The notes: generated by a model from the sequence alone, not told the origin. Counted from the stretch's first letter, positions 53,659-62,571 are shown. The stretch is 64,000 nt of DNA from Clostridiales bacterium (GCA_019418625.1 DYBL01000043.1:1-64000); one strand, 5' to 3'. Numbers and translations: made by a program.

Positions 53659-55050
53659 TTAACTTGCTTTATCAGCTTTCTTCTTGTGCACCACCCGCAC
53701 CACCATGCTCGTCAGGGCAAACAGCGCGATGGCGTTGGGGATGACCATCAGCTGGTTGAACATGTCGGAAAGGCCCCACACCAGGTCGCTGGAGGTGACG
53801 GTCCCCAGGAAGATGAACACCAGGGCAATGACCGTGTAGACAGTGGTGGACTTGCGGCCGAAGAGATACGCCACGTTGATCTTACCGAAGAGATTCCAGC
53901 CCAGGATGGTGGAGAAGGCGAAGAAGAACAGGCAGACGGCCACGAACTTGGCGCCCAGGCCCGCGCCCATGACGGTGCCGAAAGCGGTCTGCGCCAGGTT
54001 GGTATTGTTGAGAGTCTGCGCCACCGCGTCAGTATAGCCGGCGGCCAGAGGGCCATCCGCCGTGTACAGGGTGGAGATGATCACCAGGGCGTTGAGCGTC
54101 AGCACCACGAAGGTATCGATGAACACGCCCACCATGGCCACCACGCCCTGCTCATGGGGATCTTTCACATTGGCCAGTGCATGGGCATGGGGGGTGGAGC
54201 CCATACCGGCCTCATTGGAGAACAAGCCGCGCTTGGCGCCCTGGCTGATGGCGATCTTCAGTGCGGCACCCAGGCCGCCGCCGATGATGGCGTTGGGGGC
54301 AAAGGCATAGCGGAAGATCATGCCAAAGGTGGCAGGCAGGTACTGGATGCGCACCACCAGCACCACCAGGCCGCCCAGGAGGAACACAGCCGCCATGATG
54401 GGCACCAGCTTCTCGGTAACGGCCGCCAAACGCTGCACGCCGCCCAGGAAGATCACCGCGCAGATGACCACCTGCACCACGCCCACGATCCAGGCAGGGA
54501 TCCCGAAGGCCGTCTCAAAGGTGGAGCCGATGGAGTTGGACTGCACCATGCAGCCGAAAAAGCCCAGAGCCAGGATGATGGCCACGGCGAAGAAGCCCGC
54601 CAGGAACTTGCCGAACGCGCCGGTGAAGGCGGTGGTGATGTAATAGACGGGACCGCCCTGGATGTTGCCCTGTTCGTCCTTCACCCGGGTCTGCTGGGCC
54701 AGCGTGGCCTCTGCATAAATGGTGGCCATGCCGAAAAAGGCGATGATCCACATCCAGAAAATAGCGCCGGGTCCGCCGGTGAGGATGGCGCCGCTGGCGC
54801 CGACGATGTTGCCGGTACCCACCTGGGCGGCAATGGCCGTGGCCAGGGCCTGGAAGGAGCTCATTCCGCTTTTGTGCTTGGCGCCGTTGAGCGAAAGGCT
54901 CCCGAACACCCGGCGCATGCCCTCACCGAAGCAGCGCACCTGCACAAAGCGGGTCTTGATGGAGAACCACAGTCCCACGGCGATCAGCAGCACCACCAGA
55001 ATGTAGTCGGACAAATAGGTATTGACGGTTTGTACGATTTGAAGCAGCAT
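53659..55050 (-). CDS. sodium:amino acid (alanine/glycine) symporter, AGCS family
   Basis: A 463-aa AGCS transporter with about eleven TM helices. Diagnostic: GMSSFQALATAIAAQVGTGNIVGASGAI (substrate and Na+ site), GGPGAIFWMWIIAFFGMATIYAEATLAQ, and GLFSNEAGMGSTPHAHALA in the middle. It imports glycine or alanine with Na+. The leader carries a tandem glycine riboswitch and a terminator, so glycine is very likely the controlling ligand and a substrate. Turning the symporter on with glycine fits use of glycine as a carbon/nitrogen or Stickland substrate. GGGAGGG precedes the ATG. Confidence 0.95.
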   Translation of the reverse strand: MLLQIVQTVNTYLSDYILVVLLIAVGLWFSIKTRFVQVRCFGEGMRRVFGSLSLNGAKHKSGMSSFQALATAIAAQVGTGNIVGASGAILTGGPGAIFWMWIIAFFGMATIYAEATLAQQTRVKDEQGNIQGGPVYYITTAFTGAFGKFLAGFFAVAIILALGFFGCMVQSNSIGSTFETAFGIPAWIVGVVQVVICAVIFLGGVQRLAAVTEKLVPIMAAVFLLGGLVVLVVRIQYLPATFGMIFRYAFAPNAIIGGGLGAALKIAISQGAKRGLFSNEAGMGSTPHAHALANVKDPHEQGVVAMVGVFIDTFVVLTLNALVIISTLYTADGPLAAGYTDAVAQTLNNTNLAQTAFGTVMGAGLGAKFVAVCLFFFAFSTILGWNLFGKINVAYLFGRKSTTVYTVIALVFIFLGTVTSSDLVWGLSDMFNQLMVIPNAIALFALTSMVVRVVHKKKADKAS

Positions 55051-55072
55051 AGTGTTTTCCCTCCCGAAATAC

Positions 55073-55106
55073 AAAAAACGGAACGGCTGAACGACCAGCC
55101 GCTCCG
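55073..55106 (-). terminator. riboswitch expression-platform terminator
   Basis: On the minus strand CGGAGCGGCTG-GTCGTT-CAGCCGTTCCG is followed by T6, placed between the glycine riboswitch and the ribosome site of the symporter. It is the expected transcription-attenuation platform. Confidence 0.85.
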
Positions 55107-55154
55107 AAGAAGAAAACACAAAGAACCGTACACGGACACCCCTGCCCGTCACGT

Positions 55155-55320
55155 CCCACTCTGTCCTTTTACCTGAGAGATTCAGCGGCCAGGCCGCCTT
55201 GCACCTTCGGTACCCGTTTTCCGGGCTTCTCCAGAGCCACATCCATCCATAGTCCTCACCCGAACCCGGGCGCCTGAGAGTTTCACTCCTTCGGCAGGCT
55301 TGCGCCGTTCCCCTACGGAC
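55155..55320 (-). promoter_or_regulatory. tandem glycine riboswitch
   Basis: Two glycine aptamers in tandem on the minus strand. Aptamer 1 has GCCGAAGGAGTGAAAC and CTCTCAGGCGCCCGGG. Aptamer 2 has GAGAAGCCCGG, ACCGAAGGTGCAA and AATCTCTCAGGTAAAAGGAC-AGAG. These CCGAAGG and CTCTCAGG blocks are the conserved cores of the family. The downstream terminator at 55073-55106 makes this a transcriptional ON switch candidate for the symporter. Boundaries are approximate. Confidence 0.9.
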
Positions 55321-55451
55321 TTCGTTTGCCGTTATCCAATTTTTCCTTACCTTACCACGGACGCCTTCCGTTGTCAATTGCATTTTTTAACAATTTGTTT
55401 TCAGATTGAGGACGAATATTTTCTGTCCGCGGACTTTTCCGGGGCACATAC

Positions 55452-55487
55452 GCAAAGGAGGCCGCCTGAAGGCAGCCTCCTGCTTTG
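55452..55487 (-). terminator. terminator of the PfkB kinase gene
   Basis: GCAAAG-AGGAGGC-GCC pairs with GGC-GCCTCCTTTGC with small bulges (loop TTCA). The T-run is weak. Confidence 0.65.
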
Positions 55488-55488
55488 C

Positions 55489-56370
55489 TCAATAGAATGT
55501 GTGGATGTAGTCCAGTACGTCCTGACGGGTGCCCTGGAAGGGGCCGGGCGTCTCCATTTTCAGGGAGACCAGCGCCGTGCAGTATTGCAGGGCCTCGGCC
55601 ACGCCGGCGCGCTGGCGCTCGGTGATGTAGCCGGCAAAGGTGGTATCGCCCCGGCCGGTGCGGCCGGAGAGGTTCCGGGCCTTGATGGGGCAGGTATAGA
55701 TGGCCTTGCCGTCGTAGGCCAGCACCTCGGTATTGTGGGTGATGAGCACCTCCTTGGCGCCCCAGCTGTGCAGCAGCCGGGCAGCCTCTGCCCGGTCCGT
55801 CAGTCCTGTGAGGATCTCCGCCTCGGCAGCGTCGGTCTTGAGATAATCGATGACCGGCAGATACTCCTTCTTCTCCGCCCAGTCGTGGAAGGCCATGGTC
55901 TTGTCGGCTTCCACATGGCGCAGCAGGCACTGCACATCCACGGCCACCTTGCCGTGCTTGGCCGCCTCGGCAAACAGGGCGCCGTCGAAGTCGCCGAATA
56001 CAAGGCCCGCGAAGTGATAGATCTTTGTATCGATATCGGGAAGCTCGTCGAAACGGAACGGGTCGCACACGCCCATGGAGGTGCAGGCGCGCTTTTCCTT
56101 GTCCGCAGTGAAATACTGGTTGCGGATGGAGCAGGTAGCTGCCGAGGGCTTCCAGTACACATCCGCGCCGGAGCCGGCAAAGCGCTCTTCCACATTGGCA
56201 TCAGCGGGGTTCAGCTTGGTGAAAATAGCCGTGCGGTTGCCGCTTTTGGCGGCAGCAAAGCCGGACGCCACCACCGCGCCGCCCACTTCCTTGCGTTCAT
56301 TGCCCTGATAGTCGATATTGTGATCCAGTGAGACCGGTCCGATGACCAGCACATCGTATTCTTTTTTCAT
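55489..56370 (-). CDS. PfkB-family carbohydrate/nucleoside kinase
   Basis: A 293-aa ribokinase-fold kinase. It has the N-terminal VGGAVVASGFAAAKSG, and the anion-hole/catalytic motif GRGDTTFAGY with catalytic Asp at about 242, plus the ATP-site ITHNTEVLAYDG. The N-terminal PfkB signature is degenerate, as in many inositol/nucleoside-type kinases of Clostridia. Phosphorylates a sugar, sugar-like polyol or nucleoside; the substrate is not clear. Separate from the riboswitch-controlled symporter upstream in transcription direction of its own; followed by a weak terminator. Confidence 0.85.
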   Translation of the reverse strand: MKKEYDVLVIGPVSLDHNIDYQGNERKEVGGAVVASGFAAAKSGNRTAIFTKLNPADANVEERFAGSGADVYWKPSAATCSIRNQYFTADKEKRACTSMGVCDPFRFDELPDIDTKIYHFAGLVFGDFDGALFAEAAKHGKVAVDVQCLLRHVEADKTMAFHDWAEKKEYLPVIDYLKTDAAEAEILTGLTDRAEAARLLHSWGAKEVLITHNTEVLAYDGKAIYTCPIKARNLSGRTGRGDTTFAGYITERQRAGVAEALQYCTALVSLKMETPGPFQGTRQDVLDYIHTFY

Positions 56371-56455
56371 GTTTGGAGCTCCCTTCCCTTTTTTGATACG
56401 GTACGGTTCCTTTGCTGATTATACCATTGTTTTTCCCCCGCGTAAAGTCCGGCCC

Positions 56456-57148
56456 TTACAGCTCCTCCACCGAGGCCACGCCGTCCACCGCGTGCAGGTC
56501 CGCCAGCAGCTTTTCCACCTTGCATTTCTTGTTCAGCCGCAGGGAGAAAATGGCGCAGGCATTGTGCTTTTCGCTGCCGGCGGAGCGGGTGATCTCCAGG
56601 TTCAATATCTTCAGATTCAGCTCCCGGAACAGGCGCAGCACCTCCTCCAGGCAGGCTTTGTTGGCATACTCCATGTAGAGATTGATCTCCGGGGCGTGGT
56701 CCAGGATGCGGTATTCCAGCTTGGAAAAAAGCATTTCCGCCGCCAGGATCAGCAGCGTTGCGAAAATGCCGCCCTCGTAGAAGCCGCCGCCCAGAGAAAG
56801 GCCGATGATTGCGGAGGCCCACAGCCCCGCTGCCGTGGTCAGGCCCTTCACCCGCTGGCGGCGGGTGACGATGATGGTGCCCGCGCCGATGAAGCCGATG
56901 CCCGCCACCACCTGGGCGCCCAGCCGGGCCATATCCGTAAAGTAGTGCATGTTCAGATACAGGTACTGGCTGGTCAGCGTGGTCATGGCCGCACCCAGGC
57001 AGATGAGGATATGGGTGCGGAAGCCCGCCGGGCGGCGCTTATACTCCCGCTCGATGCCGATGATGCCGCCGCAGATCACTGCCAGCAGCATGCGGACGGT
57101 GATGGAAAGCAATGTCACATCCCGCAGTCCGTCAAAGATGGATAACAT
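56456..57148 (-). CDS. MgtC/SapB-family membrane protein (second copy)
   Basis: A 230-aa MgtC-like protein: four N-terminal TM helices with IGIEREYKRRPAGFRTHILICLGAAM, GIGFIGAGTIIV and VKGLTTAAGLWASAIIGLSLGGGFYEG, then a soluble C-terminal ACT-like domain (about 150-230). MgtC proteins affect Mg2+ homeostasis and membrane potential. It lies 17 nt after its paralogue (57166-57891), with which it shares the same core, so the pair arose by duplication and is co-transcribed. Its own ribosome site is GAGGGG. Confidence 0.9.
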   Translation of the reverse strand: MLSIFDGLRDVTLLSITVRMLLAVICGGIIGIEREYKRRPAGFRTHILICLGAAMTTLTSQYLYLNMHYFTDMARLGAQVVAGIGFIGAGTIIVTRRQRVKGLTTAAGLWASAIIGLSLGGGFYEGGIFATLLILAAEMLFSKLEYRILDHAPEINLYMEYANKACLEEVLRLFRELNLKILNLEITRSAGSEKHNACAIFSLRLNKKCKVEKLLADLHAVDGVASVEEL

Positions 57149-57165
57149 GGCTGTGCCCCCTCCCC

Positions 57166-57891
57166 TCAGATCTCATCGATGGTATAGACGCTCTCCAGCT
57201 CGGAGATGGCCGTCAGTACCCTGGTATGTGCCTGCTTGTGGTGCAGGCGGATGGAAAAGACCGCACTGGGATGCAGTACCCGCTCCTCCCGTCCGCGCTC
57301 GATATCCACCTCGTAGATCTGCACGTCCTGGGACTTGATGCGGTTGATGATCTCACCCACATCGTCCAGAGACTGGAACTCCACATAGATGTTCATGTTC
57401 CGGGCATTTTCCACGATCAGCGACTCAATGGCCGGCAGCAGGCGCATGGAAAGGAAGATCAGGGCAAAGCCCAGCAGCACGCACTCATAGAATCCGGCGC
57501 CGATGGCAAGACCCATGCAGGCGGAAGCCCACAAACCCGCCGCCGTGGTCAGACCCTTTACCTCCTGGCGTCCGGTGACGATGATGGTGCCTGCGCCCAA
57601 AAAACCGATGCCGTTGATGACCTGCGCACCAAAGCGGGACACGTCCGTGCGGATCCCGGTCTCCGCCGCCAGCTGCGCCCAGTCATGGGTCACCATAAAA
57701 TATTCATATTGGCTCAGCAGCATGGTCAGTGCCGCGCCCAGGCTCACCAGCATATAGGTGCGAAATCCCGCCGGACGGCGCTTGCGTCCCCGCTCCAGTC
57801 CGATCAAACCGCCAAACAGCATGGCCAGCACCATCCGCAGCAGTACGGACAGCGTATTCAGTTCCCGCAGCGGATCCAGTATTTCCAGCAC
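57166..57891 (-). CDS. MgtC/SapB-family membrane protein (first copy)
   Basis: A 241-aa MgtC-like protein. Conserved core: LIGLERGRKRRPAGFRTYML, GIGFLGAGTIIV and VKGLTTAAGLWASACMGLAIGAGFYE; a C-terminal ACT-like domain of about 90 residues follows. The start is the GTG at 57891, 7 nt after AAGGAGG; it gives VLEILDPLREL, which aligns with MLSIFDGLRDV of the paralogue. The upstream in-frame ATG has no ribosome site. First gene of a tandem mgtC pair; no Mg2+ riboswitch was seen in the leader. Confidence 0.88.
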   Translation of the reverse strand: MLEILDPLRELNTLSVLLRMVLAMLFGGLIGLERGRKRRPAGFRTYMLVSLGAALTMLLSQYEYFMVTHDWAQLAAETGIRTDVSRFGAQVINGIGFLGAGTIIVTGRQEVKGLTTAAGLWASACMGLAIGAGFYECVLLGFALIFLSMRLLPAIESLIVENARNMNIYVEFQSLDDVGEIINRIKSQDVQIYEVDIERGREERVLHPSAVFSIRLHHKQAHTRVLTAISELESVYTIDEI

Positions 57892-58031
57892 AGCCGCCCC
57901 TCCTTCCCGTATTCTTTCCGGCAATACGCAGAGAGGAAGAAGCGGTGTCAACCGGTTCTCCCTCTTAAATTCCAAACTCTTTTGTGGGTATTCTTTAGTT
58001 TTAAAACGCTTGCGTACCTTCTTTTACAATA

Positions 58032-58060
58032 TTTTTACCATTCATTGGTCATATTGTCAA
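58032..58060 (-). promoter_or_regulatory. promoter of the mgtC pair
   Basis: On the minus strand TTGACA (58055-58060), 17 bp, TAAAAA (58032-58037; four of six bases). Confidence 0.5.
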
Positions 58061-58182
58061 CACAAAAGAGAATGCCGCTTCCCTTTTTGTTGAAACAGTA
58101 TAGTTCTTGTGAAAATATTTAGCGATATTTCCGTTTCAGCCAGGGCACAATGGCAAACGTTTATTTTCATGATGAAAGGATA

Positions 58183-58202
58183 CCCGGGCCGCAAGGCCCG
58201 GG
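58183..58202 (-). terminator. hairpin after the MBL hydrolase
   Basis: CCCGGGCC pairs with GGCCCGGG (loop GCAA); on the minus strand only TATCCTTTC follows, so it is a weak terminator. Confidence 0.6.
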
Positions 58203-58214
58203 ATCACATTCTAC

Positions 58215-59204
58215 TTACAGGTACTCCGCACAGATGGTCCCGTTCCCCATGGAAAAGCGCACCGCGCCATGGGGCGGCACCCCGTCCGTAAAGCCGGGGA
58301 CCTGAGGCCGGTCGGAAAAATACAGCTCGGCACCGGCACTGCGTACCAGCGCCAGGGCGTCGGGGTGGGCGCTGTTGTACCGGCGGTCACTGGAGGCGCA
58401 GCACACCACCGCCCGGGGCCGCACTGCGGCCAGCAGCGCCGCGTCCGCGCCGTCCTTTTGACCATGATGGCCGATCTTGAACAGATCCGCCCGCAGTGCC
58501 GCCGGGTCGATCTGCCCGTAGCCGGCGCGGTTGGTATCGCCGGGCAGAAGGGCTCCCGTCCCGCCGTAATCCAACCGCAGTATCATGCTGAAGTTGTTCA
58601 TCCTGGCATCCAGGGCGTCCAGCTTCTTGAAAAACGCCTCTATGTCGCGCTCGGCAAACTGGTCGCAGCAGCGGCTCTCCAGCTCATCCGCACTCTGGGG
58701 CGAGGGCGCCAGCACCTGACAGGAAAGCCCCTGGCACAGCCGGAGCGTCTGCCCCGCCTGCAGGCACCGCACAGCGCCTCCGCGCCGCACCACCAGATCG
58801 CACAGGCGCTGATAGTCATTGAGCGCGCGCATGAACTTTCGCTGGGAATCGTTCCTTGCCTGGCTGTCATCCAGGATATGCATGTTCCGCTGAAAAAAGT
58901 CCACCGGAAGCGTCTGCCACAGCTCCGCCGGAGCATACCGCTCCGCCACGGGCAGCAGCCCGCAGATGTGGTCTTCGTGGATATGGGTATTGACCATGCA
59001 GTCGATCTGCCGGATATCGGTAGACTCCAGATATTCCAACAGTGTCTGGCGTCCGGAGGCGCGGTCCGCATATTCCCCCGCTTCGCCGCTGCCGCCGTCG
59101 ATCACCATAACGAACCGCCCGTCACGGCATTTTTCGTCCGGGCACTCTGCTACGATGGCCTCCCCATAGCCCACGTTCACAAAGGTCAGCTTCATCGTTT
59201 CCAT
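58215..59204 (-). CDS. MBL-fold hydrolase (ComEC C-terminal-like)
   Basis: A 329-aa metallo-beta-lactamase-fold protein of the ComEC/Rec2-like soluble group. The N-terminal VGYGEAIVAE corresponds to the Q-GDAxLI element of this group. Metal ligands: THIHEDH (H74, H76, D78, H79), the LLPGDTN Asp and GHHGQKDG. Members degrade nucleic acid or act as phosphodiesterase/sugar lactonase-like enzymes; the true substrate is unknown. No signal peptide. It starts 4 nt after the ABC permease stop and is the last gene of the LacI-controlled importer operon, an unusual partner for such an importer. Confidence 0.8.
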   Translation of the reverse strand: METMKLTFVNVGYGEAIVAECPDEKCRDGRFVMVIDGGSGEAGEYADRASGRQTLLEYLESTDIRQIDCMVNTHIHEDHICGLLPVAERYAPAELWQTLPVDFFQRNMHILDDSQARNDSQRKFMRALNDYQRLCDLVVRRGGAVRCLQAGQTLRLCQGLSCQVLAPSPQSADELESRCCDQFAERDIEAFFKKLDALDARMNNFSMILRLDYGGTGALLPGDTNRAGYGQIDPAALRADLFKIGHHGQKDGADAALLAAVRPRAVVCCASSDRRYNSAHPDALALVRSAGAELYFSDRPQVPGFTDGVPPHGAVRFSMGNGTICAEYL

Positions 59205-59208
59205 ATGC

Positions 59209-60108
59209 TCACCCGATGGCACGCTTGATATAAACGCTGGAGAGGATCAGGACCAGGATGGTCATGATGATGGCGCCGGCGCTGCCGAAGCCGAAATCCA
59301 GCGACTTGATACCGTAAGTATAGAGGTACTGGGTGATGGTCGCCGTGGTGTTGGCGGGGCCGCCGCCGGTCAAGAGGTTCACCTTGTCGAACAGACGGAA
59401 GCTGTCGATGGTACGCAGCAGCGCGCACAGCGCCAGGGAGTTTTTGATGTTGGGGATGGTCACATACCACAGGATCTTGAACCGGTTGGCACCATCGATC
59501 CGGGCCGCCTCATACTGGCTGGAGGGCACGGACTGCAGCGCCGCGTACAAAAGCAGGAACACGAAGGGAGCGCTCTGCCATATGTCAATCACCAGGAGCA
59601 TGCCGAAGGCCGTCCGCATATCGGAAAACCAGTTGTAAACCGGCAGGCCCAAGGACTGGAGCACCTGGTTGACGATTCCGTAGTTAGGAGAGAGCATCAT
59701 GCGCCAGCTCAGGGCCACCGTGACCGTGGGAAGCAGGTACGGAAGCAGCAGCAGCGTGCGCATAAGCTTCTGGCCCCTTTTGATGCTGTTGACCGTCAGG
59801 GCCATGATAAAGCCGAAGAACATCTCGAAAATGACGGCCAGCACGGTAAAGCGCACCGTGTTCCAGACAGCCTGCTGGAAGTAGGGGTCCGTCAGCAGCT
59901 TGGTATAGTTTTGCAGTGCGGTAAACTCCGGCGGATTTTTCAAAGCCCGCAGGAGGTTATAGTCCGTAAAGCTGTAAACCAGCGTAAACAGCAGCGGATA
60001 GGCGGTCATGATCACCAGCACCACCAGGGTGGGCGTGATCATGGACATGCCGAAGCGGCGGGTGGCAGTGTAGCTGTTATTCAATTTTGAGATCTCGTTT
60101 TTTCGCAT
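59209..60108 (-). CDS. carbohydrate ABC transporter permease (MalF type)
   Basis: A 299-aa CUT1-type permease with six TM helices and the EAA loop EAARIDGANRFKILWYVTIP (coupling to the ATPase). The start is the ATG at 60108 after GAGGG; the frame extends 44 codons upstream into an intergenic hairpin region and is not coding there. Partner of the MalG-type permease at 61613-62452; the binding-protein gene lies between the two. Confidence 0.92.
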   Translation of the reverse strand: MRKNEISKLNNSYTATRRFGMSMITPTLVVLVIMTAYPLLFTLVYSFTDYNLLRALKNPPEFTALQNYTKLLTDPYFQQAVWNTVRFTVLAVIFEMFFGFIMALTVNSIKRGQKLMRTLLLLPYLLPTVTVALSWRMMLSPNYGIVNQVLQSLGLPVYNWFSDMRTAFGMLLVIDIWQSAPFVFLLLYAALQSVPSSQYEAARIDGANRFKILWYVTIPNIKNSLALCALLRTIDSFRLFDKVNLLTGGGPANTTATITQYLYTYGIKSLDFGFGSAGAIIMTILVLILSSVYIKRAIG

Positions 60109-60218
60109 ATGGTTCCCTCGCAGTCGGAGAGGATTTGCGCCATCGGGACATCTGCCCCGGCGGACAGCCTCGCTATGGGGCCGGTTGCAGCGGCTCTGTG
60201 CCGCCCATGGTTTCCGGA

Positions 60219-60259
60219 GTCCGGAAGCCGGGGCGCTCATGCGCCCCGCGCTTCCGGAC
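60219..60259 (-). other. intercistronic hairpin, binding protein to permease
   Basis: GTCCGGAAGC-GGGGCGC pairs with GCGCCCC-GCTTCCGGAC (one unpaired C on the right side, loop TCAT). No T-run follows on the minus strand. Such hairpins after binding-protein genes keep the binding-protein mRNA abundant relative to the permease. Confidence 0.6.
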
Positions 60260-60307
60260 TTTCAAGAACACTGGTTATCTGCGGGATATCCGGGCCGGCG
60301 GAAAGCC

Positions 60308-61558
60308 TCAGCCCATCAGCTCCTCCAGCTGGGTCTGCGCGTCAGCCAGGCCCTGATCCACAGTCTTCATGCCGTTGATGATGTTGTCCATCTCCGTGCC
60401 CAGGATGGTATAGAACTGGGTCCACTCAGCGATCACAGGGCGATACACGCCGGTCTCCAGAGCGTCGCAGACCACGGCGTACTGGGGATAAGTGGCCAGG
60501 ACTTCCTCGTCCTGCAGGCTGGAGTAGCGGCAGGGCACGCCGCCGGAGGGAACGGTGGACTTCTGGACCTCGGGATCCATCAGGTACTTCAGCAGCTCCA
60601 CGGCCAGCTCCTTGTTCTGGCTGTTGGCGGGCACGCCGATGGTCCAGATGCCGTAGACGTTGGAATTGTAAGCCTCAGCGCCGGCAGTGGCGGCACCGGA
60701 GAGGGCGATGTAGTCGGCGGTGGAGTCAGCAGTGGGGGTGTACCAGCCGGGCCAGCCGATGCCCATGGTGCCGGCGCCGGTATCCACGGAGGCGATCAGG
60801 TCATCCTTCACCTGGGCCTCGCCGGTGGCGATCAGCTCCAGATAATAGTTCATCGCAGCCTTGAACTCATCGGTGTTGACGGTGGGCTTGTTGTTCTCGT
60901 CGATGACCCAGCCGCCGTAGGACAGCAGGATGGGCAGGAAGTCGACCACCAGGTTGTTCTGGCCGTCGCCGCGATAGATGAAGCCCTTCTTGCCGTCGGC
61001 CTGGGCCTGCTGGCAGATCTTGAGCACATCATCCAGGCTGGCAATGGTATCGGCATCATAACCAGCAGCCTGCACATTGGCCTTGTTGAACATCAGGACC
61101 GTCACGTTGCCGTAGTAGGGAGCCAGATACACATCGTCGCCCACATAGCAGATGGAGGTGGTGGCGGGGATGATGTCGTCGTCCAGCTCATAGCCCAGTT
61201 CGCTGAGGTTGGCCAGGACGCCGTTTTCCGTGAACTCGGCCATCCAGGAGCCGTCCACCATGCACAGGTCATAGGTGCCCTGGGCATTGATGGCATCCAT
61301 GGCGATGCCGGTATACAGGTCGGACTCCTCCAGCTCCTGCACCTCGCACTTGACATTGTGCTCGGCCTCGAAGGCGGGGAGGCACTCCTTGATGACGTCG
61401 GCATAGGTGCCGCCGCGCAGGATCAGCGTCAGCTTGGTGGGGTCGCCGGAGCTCTCGCCGCCGGCCCCTTCTTCCGTGTCTCCGCTGCCGCCGCAGGCAG
61501 CCAGGGACATCGTCATGCCAAGGGCCAGGAGCAGTGCAAGCAGTTTCTTCATTTTCAT
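60308..61558 (-). CDS. extracellular solute-binding lipoprotein of carbohydrate ABC importer
   Basis: A 416-aa family 1 binding protein. The lipobox is SLAAC (Cys22), followed by a Gly/Ser/Glu linker to residue 38, then the two-lobe domain (KLTLILRGGTYADVIKECLPAFEAEHNVKCEVQELE). Aromatic residues expected to line a sugar site (SYGGWVI, GIGWPGWYTP, VYGIWTIG) are present. It would capture a sugar or glycan fragment outside the cell. Located between the two permease genes. The ligand is unknown. Confidence 0.92.
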   Translation of the reverse strand: MKMKKLLALLLALGMTMSLAACGGSGDTEEGAGGESSGDPTKLTLILRGGTYADVIKECLPAFEAEHNVKCEVQELEESDLYTGIAMDAINAQGTYDLCMVDGSWMAEFTENGVLANLSELGYELDDDIIPATTSICYVGDDVYLAPYYGNVTVLMFNKANVQAAGYDADTIASLDDVLKICQQAQADGKKGFIYRGDGQNNLVVDFLPILLSYGGWVIDENNKPTVNTDEFKAAMNYYLELIATGEAQVKDDLIASVDTGAGTMGIGWPGWYTPTADSTADYIALSGAATAGAEAYNSNVYGIWTIGVPANSQNKELAVELLKYLMDPEVQKSTVPSGGVPCRYSSLQDEEVLATYPQYAVVCDALETGVYRPVIAEWTQFYTILGTEMDNIINGMKTVDQGLADAQTQLEELMG

Positions 61559-61612
61559 TTCCTCCTAGTCAGTTTTTTGAGCAGATACGAGTTCTCTTGA
61601 GCATCTATTTTG

Positions 61613-62452
61613 TTACTCTTTGACAGCACCGCTTGACAAACCGGAGATCAAGTAGTTCTGCGCAAAGATCACAAACAACGTAATGGGGATCACGGAGATG
61701 ACGCCGCCGGCAGCCACCAGGCCGAAGTTGGTGAGGCTGTCCTCCGTGTTCAGGAGGGCCAGAGCCAGAGGCACAGTGTAATTGGAGGGGCTGCGGGTAA
61801 AAATGACCGTGTAGGTGTATTCGTTCCAGGCATACATGAACGAGAGCATGGCCACCGCGGCGATGCCGGGTGCCACCAGAGGAAGCACGATCTTGCGGAA
61901 CAGCTGCCACTCTGTGGCGCCGTCCACCTTGGCGCTCTCCTCCACCTCCTCGGGGAGATCCTGGAAGAAGCTGATGAGGAACCAGATGATCAGCGGCACA
62001 TTGATGAGCACGCACGCCAGCATCACGGGGATCTTCGTATTCAGCACACCCAGCTTATTGAACATGATGTACAGGGGAATGGTGAACGCCACCGGCGGAA
62101 GCACACGCACCAGCAGCACCCAGTAAGTCAGCGGCTTTTTCAATCCGAAGTGGAACCGCCGCCGGGCGATCACATAGGCGGCGCAGATGCCCACCAGCAG
62201 GGAGATCACCAGCGACACGCCCGTGGTCTGGAGGCTGTTGATGATGGCCTGACCGAAGCCCTCCTTGGTAAAGAGCTGGGCAAAATGCTCCATGGTGAGT
62301 GTCTGCGGGATCAGGGAAATGTGCCCCCGCATCTCATCCGTGGGACGGATGGCCATGGCCAGCAGCCAGTAGATGGGGAACAGAGCCACCACCAGCATCA
62401 CCGCGCACAGCAGCCCTTTCCAAACAGTGCTGGGCTTGAGTTTCTTTTTCAT
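61613..62452 (-). CDS. carbohydrate ABC transporter permease (MalG type)
   Basis: A 279-aa CUT1-type permease with six TM helices and the EAA loop EESAKVDGATEWQLFRKIVLPL. AAGGAGG precedes the ATG. It is the first gene of the importer operon behind lacI (119-bp gap); the usual order is binding protein, MalF, MalG, so this operon is rearranged. No ABC ATPase is present in the window, so the importer probably uses a shared MsmK-type ATPase encoded elsewhere. Confidence 0.92.
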   Translation of the reverse strand: MKKKLKPSTVWKGLLCAVMLVVALFPIYWLLAMAIRPTDEMRGHISLIPQTLTMEHFAQLFTKEGFGQAIINSLQTTGVSLVISLLVGICAAYVIARRRFHFGLKKPLTYWVLLVRVLPPVAFTIPLYIMFNKLGVLNTKIPVMLACVLINVPLIIWFLISFFQDLPEEVEESAKVDGATEWQLFRKIVLPLVAPGIAAVAMLSFMYAWNEYTYTVIFTRSPSNYTVPLALALLNTEDSLTNFGLVAAGGVISVIPITLFVIFAQNYLISGLSSGAVKE

Positions 62453-62571
62453 AGGTGTGCCTCCTTACATTCCGGGAAATGTCAAAAACCGCCATTTGCC
62501 AGTATATCGTTTTTTTCCCGGGCAATCTATCAGCGTCATTTTAAATCTATGTAAAGGAAAATTTTACAATG

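Larger units (their letters stand above)
57892..58214. other. intergenic region upstream of mgtC pair
   Basis: 323 bp without a gene. It holds the mgtC promoter (58032-58060) and, to its right, the hairpin after the MBL hydrolase (58183-58202). The rest is AT-rich, with nothing else recognised. Confidence 0.6.

Noticed and set aside
57892..58130. Possible M-box (Mg2+) riboswitch upstream of the mgtC pair
   Set aside because: I looked for the conserved M-box stems and the terminal terminator/antiterminator and found neither; only an ordinary promoter is visible.
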